DNA from: Bacillota bacterium
Lineage (GTDB): Bacteria > Bacillota > Clostridia > Christensenellales > SZUA-584
Direction of reading: 5' to 3'
NCBI GenBank assembly: GCA_023459495.1
Contig: JAEWTL010000028.1
Location: forward strand, 1 to 50,786
Length of the DNA stretch: 50,786 nt
Shown one piece after another: positions 39,670 to 48,291 of the stretch. Position 1 is the stretch's first letter. The number at the start of each line of letters is the position of its first letter. Both the position numbers and the translations under genes were made by a program. The notes beneath the pieces are model-generated. The model did no database searches. It had not been told where the DNA came from and saw nothing but the letters and a program-made list of their open reading frames with translations.

Positions 39670-40707
39670 ATGAATATTGTCGTTTTGGCAGGCGGTCTCA
39701 GTGGTGAGCGAGATGTATCGCTGACGTCCGGAACGCTCATATGTAACGCACTCAGACGCAGCGGGCACAATGCGATACTGGTCGATCTTTTCTTCGGCGT
39801 GGAGGAGATCCAAGGTTTCATATTGGATGCCTTTCAGATTTCGGGCAAACTGGAACCCTACAAGGTGCCTCCTGTCGCGCCGGATATCGACAAGGTGCGG
39901 GCGAGCAGGGTGGAAAGCGGATACGGTGAGATCGGCAAAAACGTGATTGAGCTGTGCCGCGCAGCGGACATTGTCTTTTTGGGGCTGCACGGTGAAACGG
40001 GCGAAAATGGCAGACTGCAGGCCGTATTTGATGTGATGGGCATCCGGTATACAGGATCAGGGTATCTCGGCAGCGCGCTTGCCATGAACAAGGGCCTGAC
40101 AAAGCAGATATTTACGAACAGCGGCATTCGGATGGCGAAGGGTAAGGTGTATACGAAGGCGGAAAGCGCACAAATCTACTCGGACTTCACGCTTCCTGTC
40201 ATCGTCAAGCCCATATCCGGCGGTTCGAGCATCGGCGTGACGAAGGCAGCGACACCCGAAGAACTGCAGACCGCTATCGACAGCGCCTTGAAATACGAGA
40301 ACGAGATACTCGTAGAGCAGTTTATTGAGGGACGGGAGTTCTCCTGCGGCATACTGGACGACCGGGCGCTGCCGCTGGTAGAGATCATCCCGAACGAAGG
40401 CTTCTACGACTACGAGCATAAGTATCAGGTGGGTATAACGACGGAAGTATGCCCGGCCGAGTTGGACGAGGAGAATACGAAGAAGATACAGGAGATGGCG
40501 CTCAAAGCGCACAAAGCGCTGGGGCTGAACGTGTATTCTCGTGTGGACTTTATACTGGGCAAGGATGGCGGTATATACTGCCTCGAAGCGAACACGCTGC
40601 CCGGCATGACGCCAACGAGCCTGCTACCGCAGGAGGCGGGTGCGGTGGGGATAGCGTACGAGGCGCTGTGCGAGGAGATTATCCGCCTGTCACTGAAAAA
40701 ATACTGA
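39670..40707 (+). CDS. ddl: D-alanine--D-alanine ligase
   Basis: ATP-grasp ligase of 345 residues making the D-Ala-D-Ala end of the wall precursor. It has the GGLSGERDVSLTSG start, GLHGETGENGRLQAVFD, VKPISGGSSIGVTK (ATP binding), FYDYEHKYQVG (the loop whose Tyr favours D-Ala over D-Lac) and LEANTLPGMTPTS. So vancomycin-type D-Lac specificity is not indicated. The ribosome site AAGGCGG lies somewhat far (about 11 bases) from the ATG; another ATG at 39663 is out of frame. murF follows after 10 bases. Confidence 0.95.
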   Translation: MNIVVLAGGLSGERDVSLTSGTLICNALRRSGHNAILVDLFFGVEEIQGFILDAFQISGKLEPYKVPPVAPDIDKVRASRVESGYGEIGKNVIELCRAADIVFLGLHGETGENGRLQAVFDVMGIRYTGSGYLGSALAMNKGLTKQIFTNSGIRMAKGKVYTKAESAQIYSDFTLPVIVKPISGGSSIGVTKAATPEELQTAIDSALKYENEILVEQFIEGREFSCGILDDRALPLVEIIPNEGFYDYEHKYQVGITTEVCPAELDEENTKKIQEMALKAHKALGLNVYSRVDFILGKDGGIYCLEANTLPGMTPTSLLPQEAGAVGIAYEALCEEIIRLSLKKY

Positions 40708-40717
40708 GAGGGCATTC

Positions 40718-42076
40718 ATGGTAGCGTTTACTCTTGCGACCGCCGCAGAAGCATGCGGCGGAAAGTTTTACGGCGACGATGGCTTGTTGACGCAAAGTGT
40801 TACCGGCGTAACGATCGACAGCCGGGCGGTTGCTCCGGGGTCTCTGTTCATTGCGATCCGCGGTGAACGTTTTGATGGGCACGACTTTATCCTGACTGCG
40901 TTTGATGCGGGCGCGCTGTGCTGCGTCTCGGAAAAGCCGGTGGAGGGTAAACCGTACATCCTTGTCGCTTCCACGCAGGATGCTTTCCAAATGCTTGCAG
41001 CGTATTACCGTTCGCTGTTCCCGATTCCGGCGGTGGCCATTTCGGGCAGCGTGGGCAAGACCACGACCAAGGAGCTGGTCGCGGGCGTACTGGCCCAAAA
41101 ATACTGTGTACTGAAAAACGAAGGTAACCTCAACAATCAGACGGGTGTACCTTTGACGATATTCCGCCTTGAGCCGACCCATGAGGCGGCCGTCATCGAG
41201 ATGGGCATGAACCATCTCGGTGAGATCAGCAACCTTGCACGCATCGTGCGCCCGGACATCTGTGTGCTCACGAACATCGGCGAGGCCCACATCGAGTACC
41301 TCGGCTCCAAGGAAGGCATCCTTCAGGCAAAGATGGAGATGCTGGAGTTTATGAAACCCGGCGGATACATCGTGGTCAACGGGGATGACCCGCTGCTTGC
41401 GAAGCTCGCCAACCGGTATAGCAATGTGGTCACCGCCGGCGTGGGCGAAAATAACGTTGTGCGCGCCGTAGACATGGTTGATTTGGGCCTGCAGGGCACG
41501 CGTTTCACGGCTGTCTGCGAAGGGGAGAGACTGCCGTTTCATATTCATTGCCCCGGCGCTCATATGGTGATGAACGCCCTGACGGCACTGGCCGTGGGCA
41601 AGCTTCTCGGTGTCGACCAGGAGCGCATTCAGACCGGAATTTCCGGCTATACCCCTCCTTCGGGAAGGATGCATATCGTTAAAGCAAAGTCCATCACGGT
41701 CATCAGCGATGCCTATAACGCAAACCCGACGTCGATGGCTGCATCACTCGGCATTCTGGCAAAAGCCGAAGGACGCAAGGTCTGCATACTCGGCGACATG
41801 TTTGAACTGGGCGAAGCCGAGAAGCAATACCATTATGAAATCGGACGGATTGCGGCGGAGCTTCAGATCGACCTGATTCTTTGCGTCGGAAAGCTGGCGG
41901 AGCATATCTTTGAAAGTGCAAAGCAGAATGGTGCAAACACGCTTCATTTTGCGGATAAGGAGCAGCTTTTAACCGCGCTGCCATCCCTCATTCAGCCGAA
42001 GGATACCGTGCTGGTGAAGGCTTCCCACGGCATGCGGCTCGATACTGTTGCCGACTGGCTGGTTGCGAATCTTTAA
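40718..42076 (+). CDS. murF: UDP-N-acetylmuramoyl-tripeptide--D-alanyl-D-alanine ligase
   Basis: Mur ligase of 452 residues that adds the D-Ala-D-Ala made by Ddl to the UDP-MurNAc-tripeptide. Seen are TIDSRAVAPGSLFIAIRG (N-terminal substrate domain), ATP site GSVGKTTTKE (about 109-118), NQTGVPLTIF, MGMNHLGEI and, in the C-domain, SDAYNANPTSM. It is cotranscribed with ddl, the natural partner. Confidence 0.96.
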   Translation: MVAFTLATAAEACGGKFYGDDGLLTQSVTGVTIDSRAVAPGSLFIAIRGERFDGHDFILTAFDAGALCCVSEKPVEGKPYILVASTQDAFQMLAAYYRSLFPIPAVAISGSVGKTTTKELVAGVLAQKYCVLKNEGNLNNQTGVPLTIFRLEPTHEAAVIEMGMNHLGEISNLARIVRPDICVLTNIGEAHIEYLGSKEGILQAKMEMLEFMKPGGYIVVNGDDPLLAKLANRYSNVVTAGVGENNVVRAVDMVDLGLQGTRFTAVCEGERLPFHIHCPGAHMVMNALTALAVGKLLGVDQERIQTGISGYTPPSGRMHIVKAKSITVISDAYNANPTSMAASLGILAKAEGRKVCILGDMFELGEAEKQYHYEIGRIAAELQIDLILCVGKLAEHIFESAKQNGANTLHFADKEQLLTALPSLIQPKDTVLVKASHGMRLDTVADWLVANL

Positions 42077-42121
42077 CGTAGCAGTATTTTAAAATGTCAT
42101 AAAAATATAACACGAGCTATA

Positions 42122-42150
42122 TTTACACAGTTATATATATGCGCTATGAT
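42122..42150 (+). promoter_or_regulatory. Promoter of the DUF4870 gene
   Basis: TTTACA (42122-42127), 17-base spacer, TATGAT (42145-42150), in an AT-rich intergenic stretch. Confidence 0.6.
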
Positions 42151-42189
42151 GAACTTAGAAACCTTAACAAATTAAGGGAGGGTGATCTT

Positions 42190-42606
42190 ATGTCGGAACA
42201 GAACAATCAGGGCGCATACGGCCAAAATGGTCCGTCGAGCCCACAGGGACAGAAGAACGCTTTGGGAATGGATGACAAGACAACGAGTTGGTTTGCATAT
42301 ATTATATCCATTATCAGCGCAATCATTGTGCTCGCCACGGTAAAGGACAATAAGGCGGTGCGCGTACACGCGTGGCAATCCCTGTTTCTGGGATGCTTTG
42401 TCTGGGTGATCGTTATCGTGCTGGGTATCATCTCCGGTATTGCGTGGGCTGGCTTGGCTTGGGGGTTTGCCTCCTTCCTGAGCGTACTCAACTGGCTGAT
42501 TTCGGTTGGCTACATCGTGTTGTCGGTGCTGTGCATCGTTAAGGCGGCACAGGGCGATATCTTCAAACTGCCGGTGATTTATGCTCAGGCCGAGAAGATG
42601 AACTGA
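42190..42606 (+). CDS. DUF4870-type small membrane protein
   Basis: A 138-residue protein with a Gln/Asn/Gly-rich cytosolic head (about 1-35), the motif KTTSWFAYIISIIS, VRVHAWQSLFLG, and three to four hydrophobic helices. This is the build of DUF4870 proteins, function unknown. AAGGGAGGGTGATC before ATG 42190 is one of the strongest ribosome sites in the window, suggesting high expression. It is monocistronic. Confidence 0.8.
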   Translation: MSEQNNQGAYGQNGPSSPQGQKNALGMDDKTTSWFAYIISIISAIIVLATVKDNKAVRVHAWQSLFLGCFVWVIVIVLGIISGIAWAGLAWGFASFLSVLNWLISVGYIVLSVLCIVKAAQGDIFKLPVIYAQAEKMN

Positions 42607-42628
42607 ACATACGAGGACATATAAAGAT

Positions 42629-42658
42629 AAAGGGCGGTTCTTCCGCCCTTTATTTATT
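42629..42658. terminator. Bidirectional terminator between DUF4870 gene and bioY
   Basis: Stem AAAGGGCGG (42629-42637) with CCGCCCTTT (42643-42651), 5-base loop; T-rich on one side, A-rich on the other. Confidence 0.82.
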
Positions 42659-42667
42659 GCAATCCGA

Positions 42668-43276
42668 TCAAACAGCTGCCTTTTTTGATTTGGGGTTGTC
42701 TGCTGCGGAGGGCAGGCGTTTCAGCACTGCCGCGGCAATCGGCACAGCGATTGCCATTTTGGCAATATCGAACAGTACGAATACTCCGGTGCCTGCAATG
42801 ACCACTTCACCCACGGTTTTCGGATTGTGCAGATAAAAACGGTAGATCATGTACATGTACGTCACGCCCACGGCATACATCACGACGATTGCGAGCAGGC
42901 TGAAAAGGCTGACCCGCACGATGCGAAGTACGGGGTGAACCCCGTCGTGTGTCAGCGTGGATAGTTCTTTGCGTGCCAGCAGGCTCAGCAGCCCGGAACA
43001 GAGTATGAAACCAATCAGAAAGCCAAACGAGGGTGCAAGCACGTAGGAGAAGCCGCCGCCTGTGGAGAACACCGGCAGCCCGAGCAGACCCACCGCAATG
43101 TATACCGCCTGAGAGGCCATGGCATAGCGGGGCGGAAGCAACAGCCCTGCCAGAAAGACAAAGAATGTCTGCAGCGTGAACACAAGCAGTGTGCCCGGAA
43201 GGGGAATCTTGATCAGAGAGCCCACCGCTGTGAGCGCGGCGAAAAGGGCAGCGAGGATGAGAAAACGTAGACGCAT
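42668..43276 (-). CDS. bioY: Biotin ECF transporter S component
   Basis: A 202-residue membrane protein with about six helices. It has the BioY features LIKIPLPGTLLVFTLQTFFVFLAGLLLPPR and GLLGLPVFSTGGGFSYVLAPSFGFLIGF. It takes up biotin together with the general ECF module or alone. AAAGGAG precedes the ATG. A BirA-type operator overlaps the ribosome site and promoter region, which supports the assignment. Confidence 0.94.
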   Translation of the reverse strand: MRLRFLILAALFAALTAVGSLIKIPLPGTLLVFTLQTFFVFLAGLLLPPRYAMASQAVYIAVGLLGLPVFSTGGGFSYVLAPSFGFLIGFILCSGLLSLLARKELSTLTHDGVHPVLRIVRVSLFSLLAIVVMYAVGVTYMYMIYRFYLHNPKTVGEVVIAGTGVFVLFDIAKMAIAVPIAAAVLKRLPSAADNPKSKKAAV

Positions 43277-43287
43277 GATATACTCCT

Positions 43288-43320
43288 TTGTAAACTTATA
43301 AATGCATGAGTAGTTTACAA
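43288..43320. promoter_or_regulatory. BirA (biotin repressor) operator of bioY
   Basis: A perfect 9-bp inverted repeat, TTGTAAACT (43288-43296) and AGTTTACAA (43312-43320), 15 bases apart. This is the form of Firmicutes BirA sites. A TATAAG -10 lies inside on the minus strand. Confidence 0.85.
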
Positions 43321-43356
43321 TGAAGCGGCGCGGTTGTCAAGCGTGGTCGAAAGGGT

Positions 43357-43385
43357 TTGCATCGGAACGGAAAATCATGTATAAT
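43357..43385 (+). promoter_or_regulatory. Promoter of the ECF sigma factor gene
   Basis: TTGCAT (43357-43362), 17-base spacer, perfect TATAAT (43380-43385). Confidence 0.65.
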
Positions 43386-43413
43386 TCGCATAGATTAAAG
43401 GGGAGCGGAGGGC

Positions 43414-43992
43414 TTGTTCAGGATGCTCGCGGACGAGGCGATAACCATCAGGCGTGCGCAGAATGGGGACGGTACCGCTTTGGAAGAGCTCCTGTTAGCA
43501 TACGAAAAAAGGGTATTTAGCATCGCCTACCGCTTGATGGGCAGCGAGGCCGATGCCGCCGACATGGCGCAGGAAGCGCTGATCAAGATATACCGCGGCG
43601 TGAGGGGCTTTAAAGGAGAGGCGTCGTTTTCCTCCTGGGTATACCGACTCACCGTCAACACCTGCATGGATGGACTGCGCAAACGAAAACGCGCGCCGAT
43701 CTCGCTCGAGTTTGCCAGCGAAAACGGCCTGCCGTTTGAGGACAGCGGCACCGAAACGCCCGAAACGCGCGCATTGTCCATGGAACGAGCTGAGGATATC
43801 CAGAAAGCGATCAACATGCTTTCGACAGAGCACCGGACGGTGGTGGTGCTGCGCGATATCAGCGGGCTCTCCTATGAGGAGATATCGGACACCCTGAAGA
43901 TCAGCGTGGGTACAGTCAAATCGAGGATCAACCGGGGCCGACAGCGGCTGAAGGAGCTGCTGATTGGGGAAAATGGAACAAACGGCCAATAG
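43414..43992 (+). CDS. ECF-type RNA polymerase sigma factor
   Basis: A 192-residue sigma-70 family factor with region 2 (about 22-90: AYRLMGSEADAADMAQEALIKIYRG, SFSSWVYRLTVNTCMDGLRKRKR) and region 4 (about 125-185: LRDISGLSYEEISDTLKISVGTVKSRINRGRQRLKE). It resembles SigW/RpoE. Either TTG 43414 or ATG 43423 could be the start; GGAGCGG fits the first and GGAGGG the second. No anti-sigma factor with a zinc-finger is next to it. Two lipoprotein genes follow after a hairpin. Confidence 0.88.
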   Translation: MFRMLADEAITIRRAQNGDGTALEELLLAYEKRVFSIAYRLMGSEADAADMAQEALIKIYRGVRGFKGEASFSSWVYRLTVNTCMDGLRKRKRAPISLEFASENGLPFEDSGTETPETRALSMERAEDIQKAINMLSTEHRTVVVLRDISGLSYEEISDTLKISVGTVKSRINRGRQRLKELLIGENGTNGQ

Positions 43993-43994
43993 AG

Positions 43995-44031
43995 TGCGTC
44001 TTAGGTTCATCAGAATCGCAGACGCATTTTT
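43995..44031 (+). terminator. Terminator or attenuator between ECF sigma gene and DUF4349 gene
   Basis: Stem TGCGTCT (43995-44001) with AGACGCA (44020-44026), 18-base loop, then five T. The next gene starts only 20 bases later. Confidence 0.6.
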
Positions 44032-44051
44032 ATATTATTGGAGGTGAGTTG

Positions 44052-45131
44052 ATGAAAAGGATCGGTCTCATTGCCTTGGTGGTGGCAATGATGGCGGCTA
44101 TGCTGCTGTCCGGCTGTTCGGCAAAGCAAGAAAGCGGAGACTATTATGCGAACGGAGGATATGCCGAAGCATCCGCTGCAGTGGAAGAACCCGCATATGA
44201 CGCTGAAAAGACGACTGATGAATCCGGCGGCGCGGGGAATACAATCGACTACGACAACTCCGTCCTGCAGCCCGGCGTAAACCGAAAGATCGTTTACGAA
44301 GGCAATATCTCGGCACAGACAACAAACTACGAGGAAGACTATAACGCGATACTCGCCAAGCTTCAAGCGCTGGGCGGATACGTGGAGCAGGTATCAAGCT
44401 CCGGCACCAAGCCCGCGAGCTGGCAGGACGAGGGCCGCCATGCGAGTATGACGCTGCGTGTGCCCAACGCGAAGTTCAGCGAGTTCATGAGCTTTTTAGG
44501 GGATCTCGGAGAGACGCAGTCCGTTACAATGAGCGGCAGGGACATCTCGCTGGAGTACTACAACACGGAGAAACAGATTGAGTCGCTGCGCAAGCGTGAG
44601 GCACGGCTGCAGGTGCTGCTGGACAAAGCCGAGACGATGAAGGATATCATTGATCTGGAGGATCAGCTGGCGGCGGTTTCAGACCAGATCGAGGCGTTGG
44701 AGACTCAGGTACGCACTTATGACAGCCTGATCGATTTTTCTACGGTGACGATCAATCTGCAGGAGGTCATGGAAATCACTGAAGTCGCGCCGCCGACTGA
44801 AAAGACACTCGGTGAGCGCATCTCCAGCGGCTTCTATTCGGTGCTGACCGTGCTGGCTGATATCGGTGAAGGCCTGCTCGTGTTCTTTATCTCGGGCATA
44901 CCGGTGTGGATCATACTGGCCGTTATCCTTGTGCCCACGATCATACTGGTCCGGCGCGCAAGAAAGAAGCGCAAACAATACGCGGCATTGCATCCGCAGG
45001 CCCCGCTGCCGGGAGTGTATCCGGGTAATTCCCCGTTTAACCAGCCGGGAGGCTATATGGGTAACCCGCCTTATAATCCGTCGGGAGAAGATACGGGCAA
45101 TCTGCCGGGAGATGGTAAGGATGAGAAATAA
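44052..45131 (+). CDS. DUF4349 lipoprotein with C-terminal transmembrane helix
   Basis: A 359-residue envelope protein. The lipoprotein signal ends in AMLLSGC. An acidic linker follows, then the DUF4349 domain (about 75-245) with VYEGNISAQTTNYEEDY, a long coiled-coil (EKQIESLRKREARLQVLLDKAETMKDIIDLEDQL), a transmembrane helix (about 290-312), a basic patch, and a Pro/Gly/Asn tail. GGAGGTGA at six bases favours ATG 44052. It overlaps the SIMPL gene by 11 bases. The family's function is unknown; its place after an ECF sigma factor suggests envelope stress. Confidence 0.87.
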   Translation: MKRIGLIALVVAMMAAMLLSGCSAKQESGDYYANGGYAEASAAVEEPAYDAEKTTDESGGAGNTIDYDNSVLQPGVNRKIVYEGNISAQTTNYEEDYNAILAKLQALGGYVEQVSSSGTKPASWQDEGRHASMTLRVPNAKFSEFMSFLGDLGETQSVTMSGRDISLEYYNTEKQIESLRKREARLQVLLDKAETMKDIIDLEDQLAAVSDQIEALETQVRTYDSLIDFSTVTINLQEVMEITEVAPPTEKTLGERISSGFYSVLTVLADIGEGLLVFFISGIPVWIILAVILVPTIILVRRARKKRKQYAALHPQAPLPGVYPGNSPFNQPGGYMGNPPYNPSGEDTGNLPGDGKDEK

Positions 45132-45870
45132 GTTATGGATGCTGTCGGCAGCGATTCTGCTGCTGGCGGCGGTTCTGGGCGGCTGCTCCGTCAATCCGGG
45201 CGGCACTCAGCAGATCGATGTCCATATGGTGGACGATACCGTGGCATACAACACCGTATCGGTGAGCGCAACGGGAACAATCGAAGTGATGCCGGACATC
45301 GCGTATGTGACTGCGGGTGTGGTGACGCAGGATGCGGATGCGACAAAGGCGCAGAGCGACAACAGCGAAAAGATGAACGCCCTGTTCGATGCGCTCAAAG
45401 CTGCGGGGCTCACAGAGGACGATATCGATACGACCGGGTACTCGGTTTATCCGATGTACAATTACGACAACAATACCGGCAAGAGCCAGATCTACGGCTA
45501 TGAGGTGCGCAACACTGTGCGTATCACGGTTCGGGACCTGACGCGCGTGGGCGAAATCATTGACCTCGCGGGGGAGAGCGGCGCGAACACCGACTTCTCT
45601 ATCCAGTTCACGCTGGAGGATAAGGATGCGCATTACAACGATGCGCTGACCAAGGCGATGGAGGAAGCGAAAGCCAAGGCCGACACGTTGGCAACTGCGG
45701 GCGGGTTTACGATCGTAAGTGTGCTCTCGGTGTCGGAAGGGAGCTACAGCTATTACCCGGTGTACGAATACGCTGCGGCTGCCGAAGCGGACAACGGCAG
45801 CAGGACGCCTGTTTCTGCGGGCGAACTGGATGTTTCGGCTACAATCACCGTAGTGTACAGAATCGCTTAA
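45121..45870 (+). CDS. SIMPL-domain (DUF541) lipoprotein
   Basis: A 249-residue lipoprotein with signal and lipobox LLAAVLGGC and a DUF541/SIMPL domain (about 40-248). VSATGTIEVMPDIAYVTAGVVTQ at the start of the domain and the C-terminal ATITVVYRI strand are typical. It starts within the last codons of the DUF4349 gene, so the two are cotranslated. SIMPL proteins form large periplasmic or surface oligomers in some species; the role here is unknown. Confidence 0.88.
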   Translation: MRNKLWMLSAAILLLAAVLGGCSVNPGGTQQIDVHMVDDTVAYNTVSVSATGTIEVMPDIAYVTAGVVTQDADATKAQSDNSEKMNALFDALKAAGLTEDDIDTTGYSVYPMYNYDNNTGKSQIYGYEVRNTVRITVRDLTRVGEIIDLAGESGANTDFSIQFTLEDKDAHYNDALTKAMEEAKAKADTLATAGGFTIVSVLSVSEGSYSYYPVYEYAAAAEADNGSRTPVSAGELDVSATITVVYRIA

Positions 45871-45892
45871 GCGCTGAGCGAACTAAAGAAAT

Positions 45893-45925
45893 AAGGCCTT
45901 CCGGTCATACGCGGAAGGCCTTTGC
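45893..45925 (+). terminator. Terminator of the ECF/lipoprotein operon
   Basis: A perfect 11-bp stem AAGGCCTTCCG (45893-45903) with CGGAAGGCCTT (45912-45922), 8-base loop, weak T run; also fits the facing gene. Confidence 0.78.
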
Positions 45926-45939
45926 TTATATGCGGATGT

Positions 45940-46449
45940 TTACAGGGCGCAGGCCTGCTCGTGTAGCTGCACCAGTTGCTGAAGCAGCGTGATGCGCTGT
46001 TCCTGAATGCGAAGGACGTTATCGTAAGCGGCGATAATGCCCTCATAATCGCGGGTGCGGCGTGCGCTGCGCAGCTGCAGCCGGTACTGCCGCATGTCGT
46101 TGTTGGTTGCGGCCAGCTGCTGGCGTGCGGTCTGAATCTGCGCGCTGATGGTTTTAGCCGCCTCAATCTGCGCATCCGTAACGCTGTCCGGGTTGTTATA
46201 CATCTCCTCCAGATGGGTTCTGGTCTGTTCCCGCAGCTCAATCAGCTGCGCCCGCAATGTGTCGATTTCGGCGCTGTTGTTCAGCACCGCCTGTACCTGT
46301 TCGCGGATCTGCTCCATATACTGCGACCTGCTCTGTGCAGCACCCTGCGTATCGGCAGGGCCGTTTCCGCCCGCCGCATAGGCTACAGTACCGGTAAGCA
46401 GCGTCACCGCAAGCGCCACCGCGATCATCAATACGATTTTCTTCTTCAT
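45940..46449 (-). CDS. Secreted coiled-coil protein, unknown function
   Basis: A 169-residue exported protein. The signal peptide (about 1-26) ends in VAYAA. The mature part is nearly all helix with heptads rich in Gln, Arg, Glu and Leu, in two long segments (about 45-90 and 95-165). The look recalls Spy/CpxP-type periplasmic proteins but no LTxxQ motif is clear. AAAGGAG precedes ATG 46449. It lies after a lipoprotein and the two-component genes on the same strand, suggesting it is a target or accessory of that system. Confidence 0.7.
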   Translation of the reverse strand: MKKKIVLMIAVALAVTLLTGTVAYAAGGNGPADTQGAAQSRSQYMEQIREQVQAVLNNSAEIDTLRAQLIELREQTRTHLEEMYNNPDSVTDAQIEAAKTISAQIQTARQQLAATNNDMRQYRLQLRSARRTRDYEGIIAAYDNVLRIQEQRITLLQQLVQLHEQACAL

Positions 46450-46462
46450 TTCATTTCTCCTT

Positions 46463-46813
46463 TCAACCGAGATCGTCGGTGCCAAGGTCGGAGTCTTCCA
46501 GGTCCTCTAAGCTGTCGATATTACCGAGCACGCTGTCGATTTCACCCATGAGGCCGTCCAAAATCTCCTGCTTTTCCGAATCGGAGATGGTGTTGGACGA
46601 CTCGGCGATGATCACGGAACCCGGCGTAGCCTCGGTATTTGCGCTGCTTTCCGTAACCGTGACGGCGATATCGGCTGTTGTTTCGCCTGCTGTGGCCTGT
46701 GCGGAAACGCTGCCTGTTGCCGCTGCGGCGTCCGACGTATCATTCTTCACGCAGGCACCGAAGACTGTCAGGCACAGCACAGCAAGCAGGCTGATGGTGA
46801 TGATTTTTTTCAT
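46463..46813 (-). CDS. Small acidic lipoprotein
   Basis: A 116-residue protein with a lipoprotein signal (MKKIITISLLAVLCLTVFGAC). A Ser/Thr/Ala-rich linker (about 25-75) and an acidic C-terminus dense in Asp, Leu and Glu (SDSEKQEILDGLMGEIDSVL and onwards) follow. The Asp-rich end could bind cations. GGGAG is seven bases before ATG 46813. The next gene begins 13 bases later. No family recognised. Confidence 0.7.
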   Translation of the reverse strand: MKKIITISLLAVLCLTVFGACVKNDTSDAAAATGSVSAQATAGETTADIAVTVTESSANTEATPGSVIIAESSNTISDSEKQEILDGLMGEIDSVLGNIDSLEDLEDSDLGTDDLG

Positions 46814-46887
46814 TTGCACGCTCCTTTCCCTGACTCTATACGCGTATTCTACTGAGCGCTTGTAAATCGCGATCGGTCAAAGTGTAA

Positions 46888-48291
46888 TCAGTTTGTAAAC
46901 GTTTGATCGGGCAAAACGAGGCAGACGCGCGTGCCGCTGCCGGGCTTGCTCTGTGCCTCCACCCGCCCGCCGTGCGCTTCCACGTAAGCCTTGACGATGG
47001 CGAGGCCGATGCCGAAGCCTTCGCGTTCCCGCGGGGCAGCGCGGTAATAGCGGTCGAATATGTGCGGCAGGCTCTGCGGACCGATCCCCGGCCCGTTATC
47101 TGCCACGCAGACACGCGCGCCTTCGGGAGTGCGTTCTGCGACAACGGTGACGGAGGAGCCTTCGCCGGAATACTTCACGGCGTTGTTGACCAGATTGCCC
47201 AACACCTGCTCCAGCTTCTGTGCGTCGGCGTGGACCATGAGCGAGCGGTCGACGTTGGCTGTGATTCGGATGCCTTTGCTTTCGGCCAGCGGCTGGTTGG
47301 CGGCAATTGCCGCATCCACCGCTTCGCGTAAAGGAAAATCGGAGAGGTTCAGTTCGATACTGCCCGACCTAATCTTCGCGGTCTGCAATATTTCGTCGGT
47401 CAGGCGGATCAGCCGCTGTGTCTCCTGCCGGACGATACCGATGGTTTTGGGGTAGTCCTCCGGTTTGATGACGCCGTCCGCCATGCCGCTCAAATACCCG
47501 TTGATGCTCGTTACGGGTGTACGCAGGTCGTGCGAAATGCCTGCGATAAGCTCCTGGCGCAGGGCCTCGTTCTGCTGCAGCTTGCGCTTCATGCTGTTGA
47601 ACGACCGCGCAAGGCGGCCGGTTTCGTCGTCGGTGCGGGCCTCGATATCGTCTGCTTCCTCGCCGCGCGCCATTCTTTGCGAGGCCGCGTCTAGCGCTTT
47701 GATGGGCCTTACGATTCGCCGCGTCACCAGATAGATGATAAAGCCGCCGATCAGCACGAACGCAGCGGCGGTCAGCCAAGTGGCGAGGCGAATGCTGGCC
47801 ACGATGGCCGAAACGTCCTCCTCAGGCGAGAAAAGCAGGATTGCGCCGCGGATGCCTGTGCTGTCTTTCCACGGGTACGCTGCAAACAATACCTGCGCAT
47901 CAAATCCTTCGGAATATTGCCTGCGCAGGAATACGTTCTCACCCTGCAGCACGGCTTCCAGTGCATCGCGGATATACTGCCCGGAGAGCCGGTCGCCCAG
48001 TTCAATCTCCTCCACGGCGTCGGCACTGGCCTGTACCACATAGATTTTCGCGTTGGTCACGTAGGCCATCGCGTTGATAATCTCTGTAAGTTCAGTCTGG
48101 CTGATTTCACCCGTTAAAAACTTGTTGGCTGCATCCTGTGTTTTTTCTGCTACGCTGTCCATCACGGCGTGCTTTGCTCTGTACACGTAGTTGTCGGCCA
48201 GCGCGGAAACCGTAAAGGACAGTATGAGCGTGACGAGCACCAGTATGGACAGATATGTGAAGAACAGCTTCTGAAATAGGCTTTTGAACAT
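46888..48291 (-). CDS. Transmembrane sensor histidine kinase
   Basis: Sensor kinase of 467 residues. Two transmembrane helices (about 10-32 and 172-196) enclose an extracytoplasmic domain of about 140 residues. A HAMP domain (about 190-245), HisKA with H-box ISHDLRTPVTS, and HATPase with NLVNNAVKYS, DNGPGIG and FGIGLAIVKAYVEAHGG follow. Its ATG overlaps the stop of the response regulator gene (TGATG), so they are a cognate pair. The signal is not known; the two exported proteins downstream suggest an envelope or metal signal. Confidence 0.92.
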   Translation of the reverse strand: MFKSLFQKLFFTYLSILVLVTLILSFTVSALADNYVYRAKHAVMDSVAEKTQDAANKFLTGEISQTELTEIINAMAYVTNAKIYVVQASADAVEEIELGDRLSGQYIRDALEAVLQGENVFLRRQYSEGFDAQVLFAAYPWKDSTGIRGAILLFSPEEDVSAIVASIRLATWLTAAAFVLIGGFIIYLVTRRIVRPIKALDAASQRMARGEEADDIEARTDDETGRLARSFNSMKRKLQQNEALRQELIAGISHDLRTPVTSINGYLSGMADGVIKPEDYPKTIGIVRQETQRLIRLTDEILQTAKIRSGSIELNLSDFPLREAVDAAIAANQPLAESKGIRITANVDRSLMVHADAQKLEQVLGNLVNNAVKYSGEGSSVTVVAERTPEGARVCVADNGPGIGPQSLPHIFDRYYRAAPREREGFGIGLAIVKAYVEAHGGRVEAQSKPGSGTRVCLVLPDQTFTN

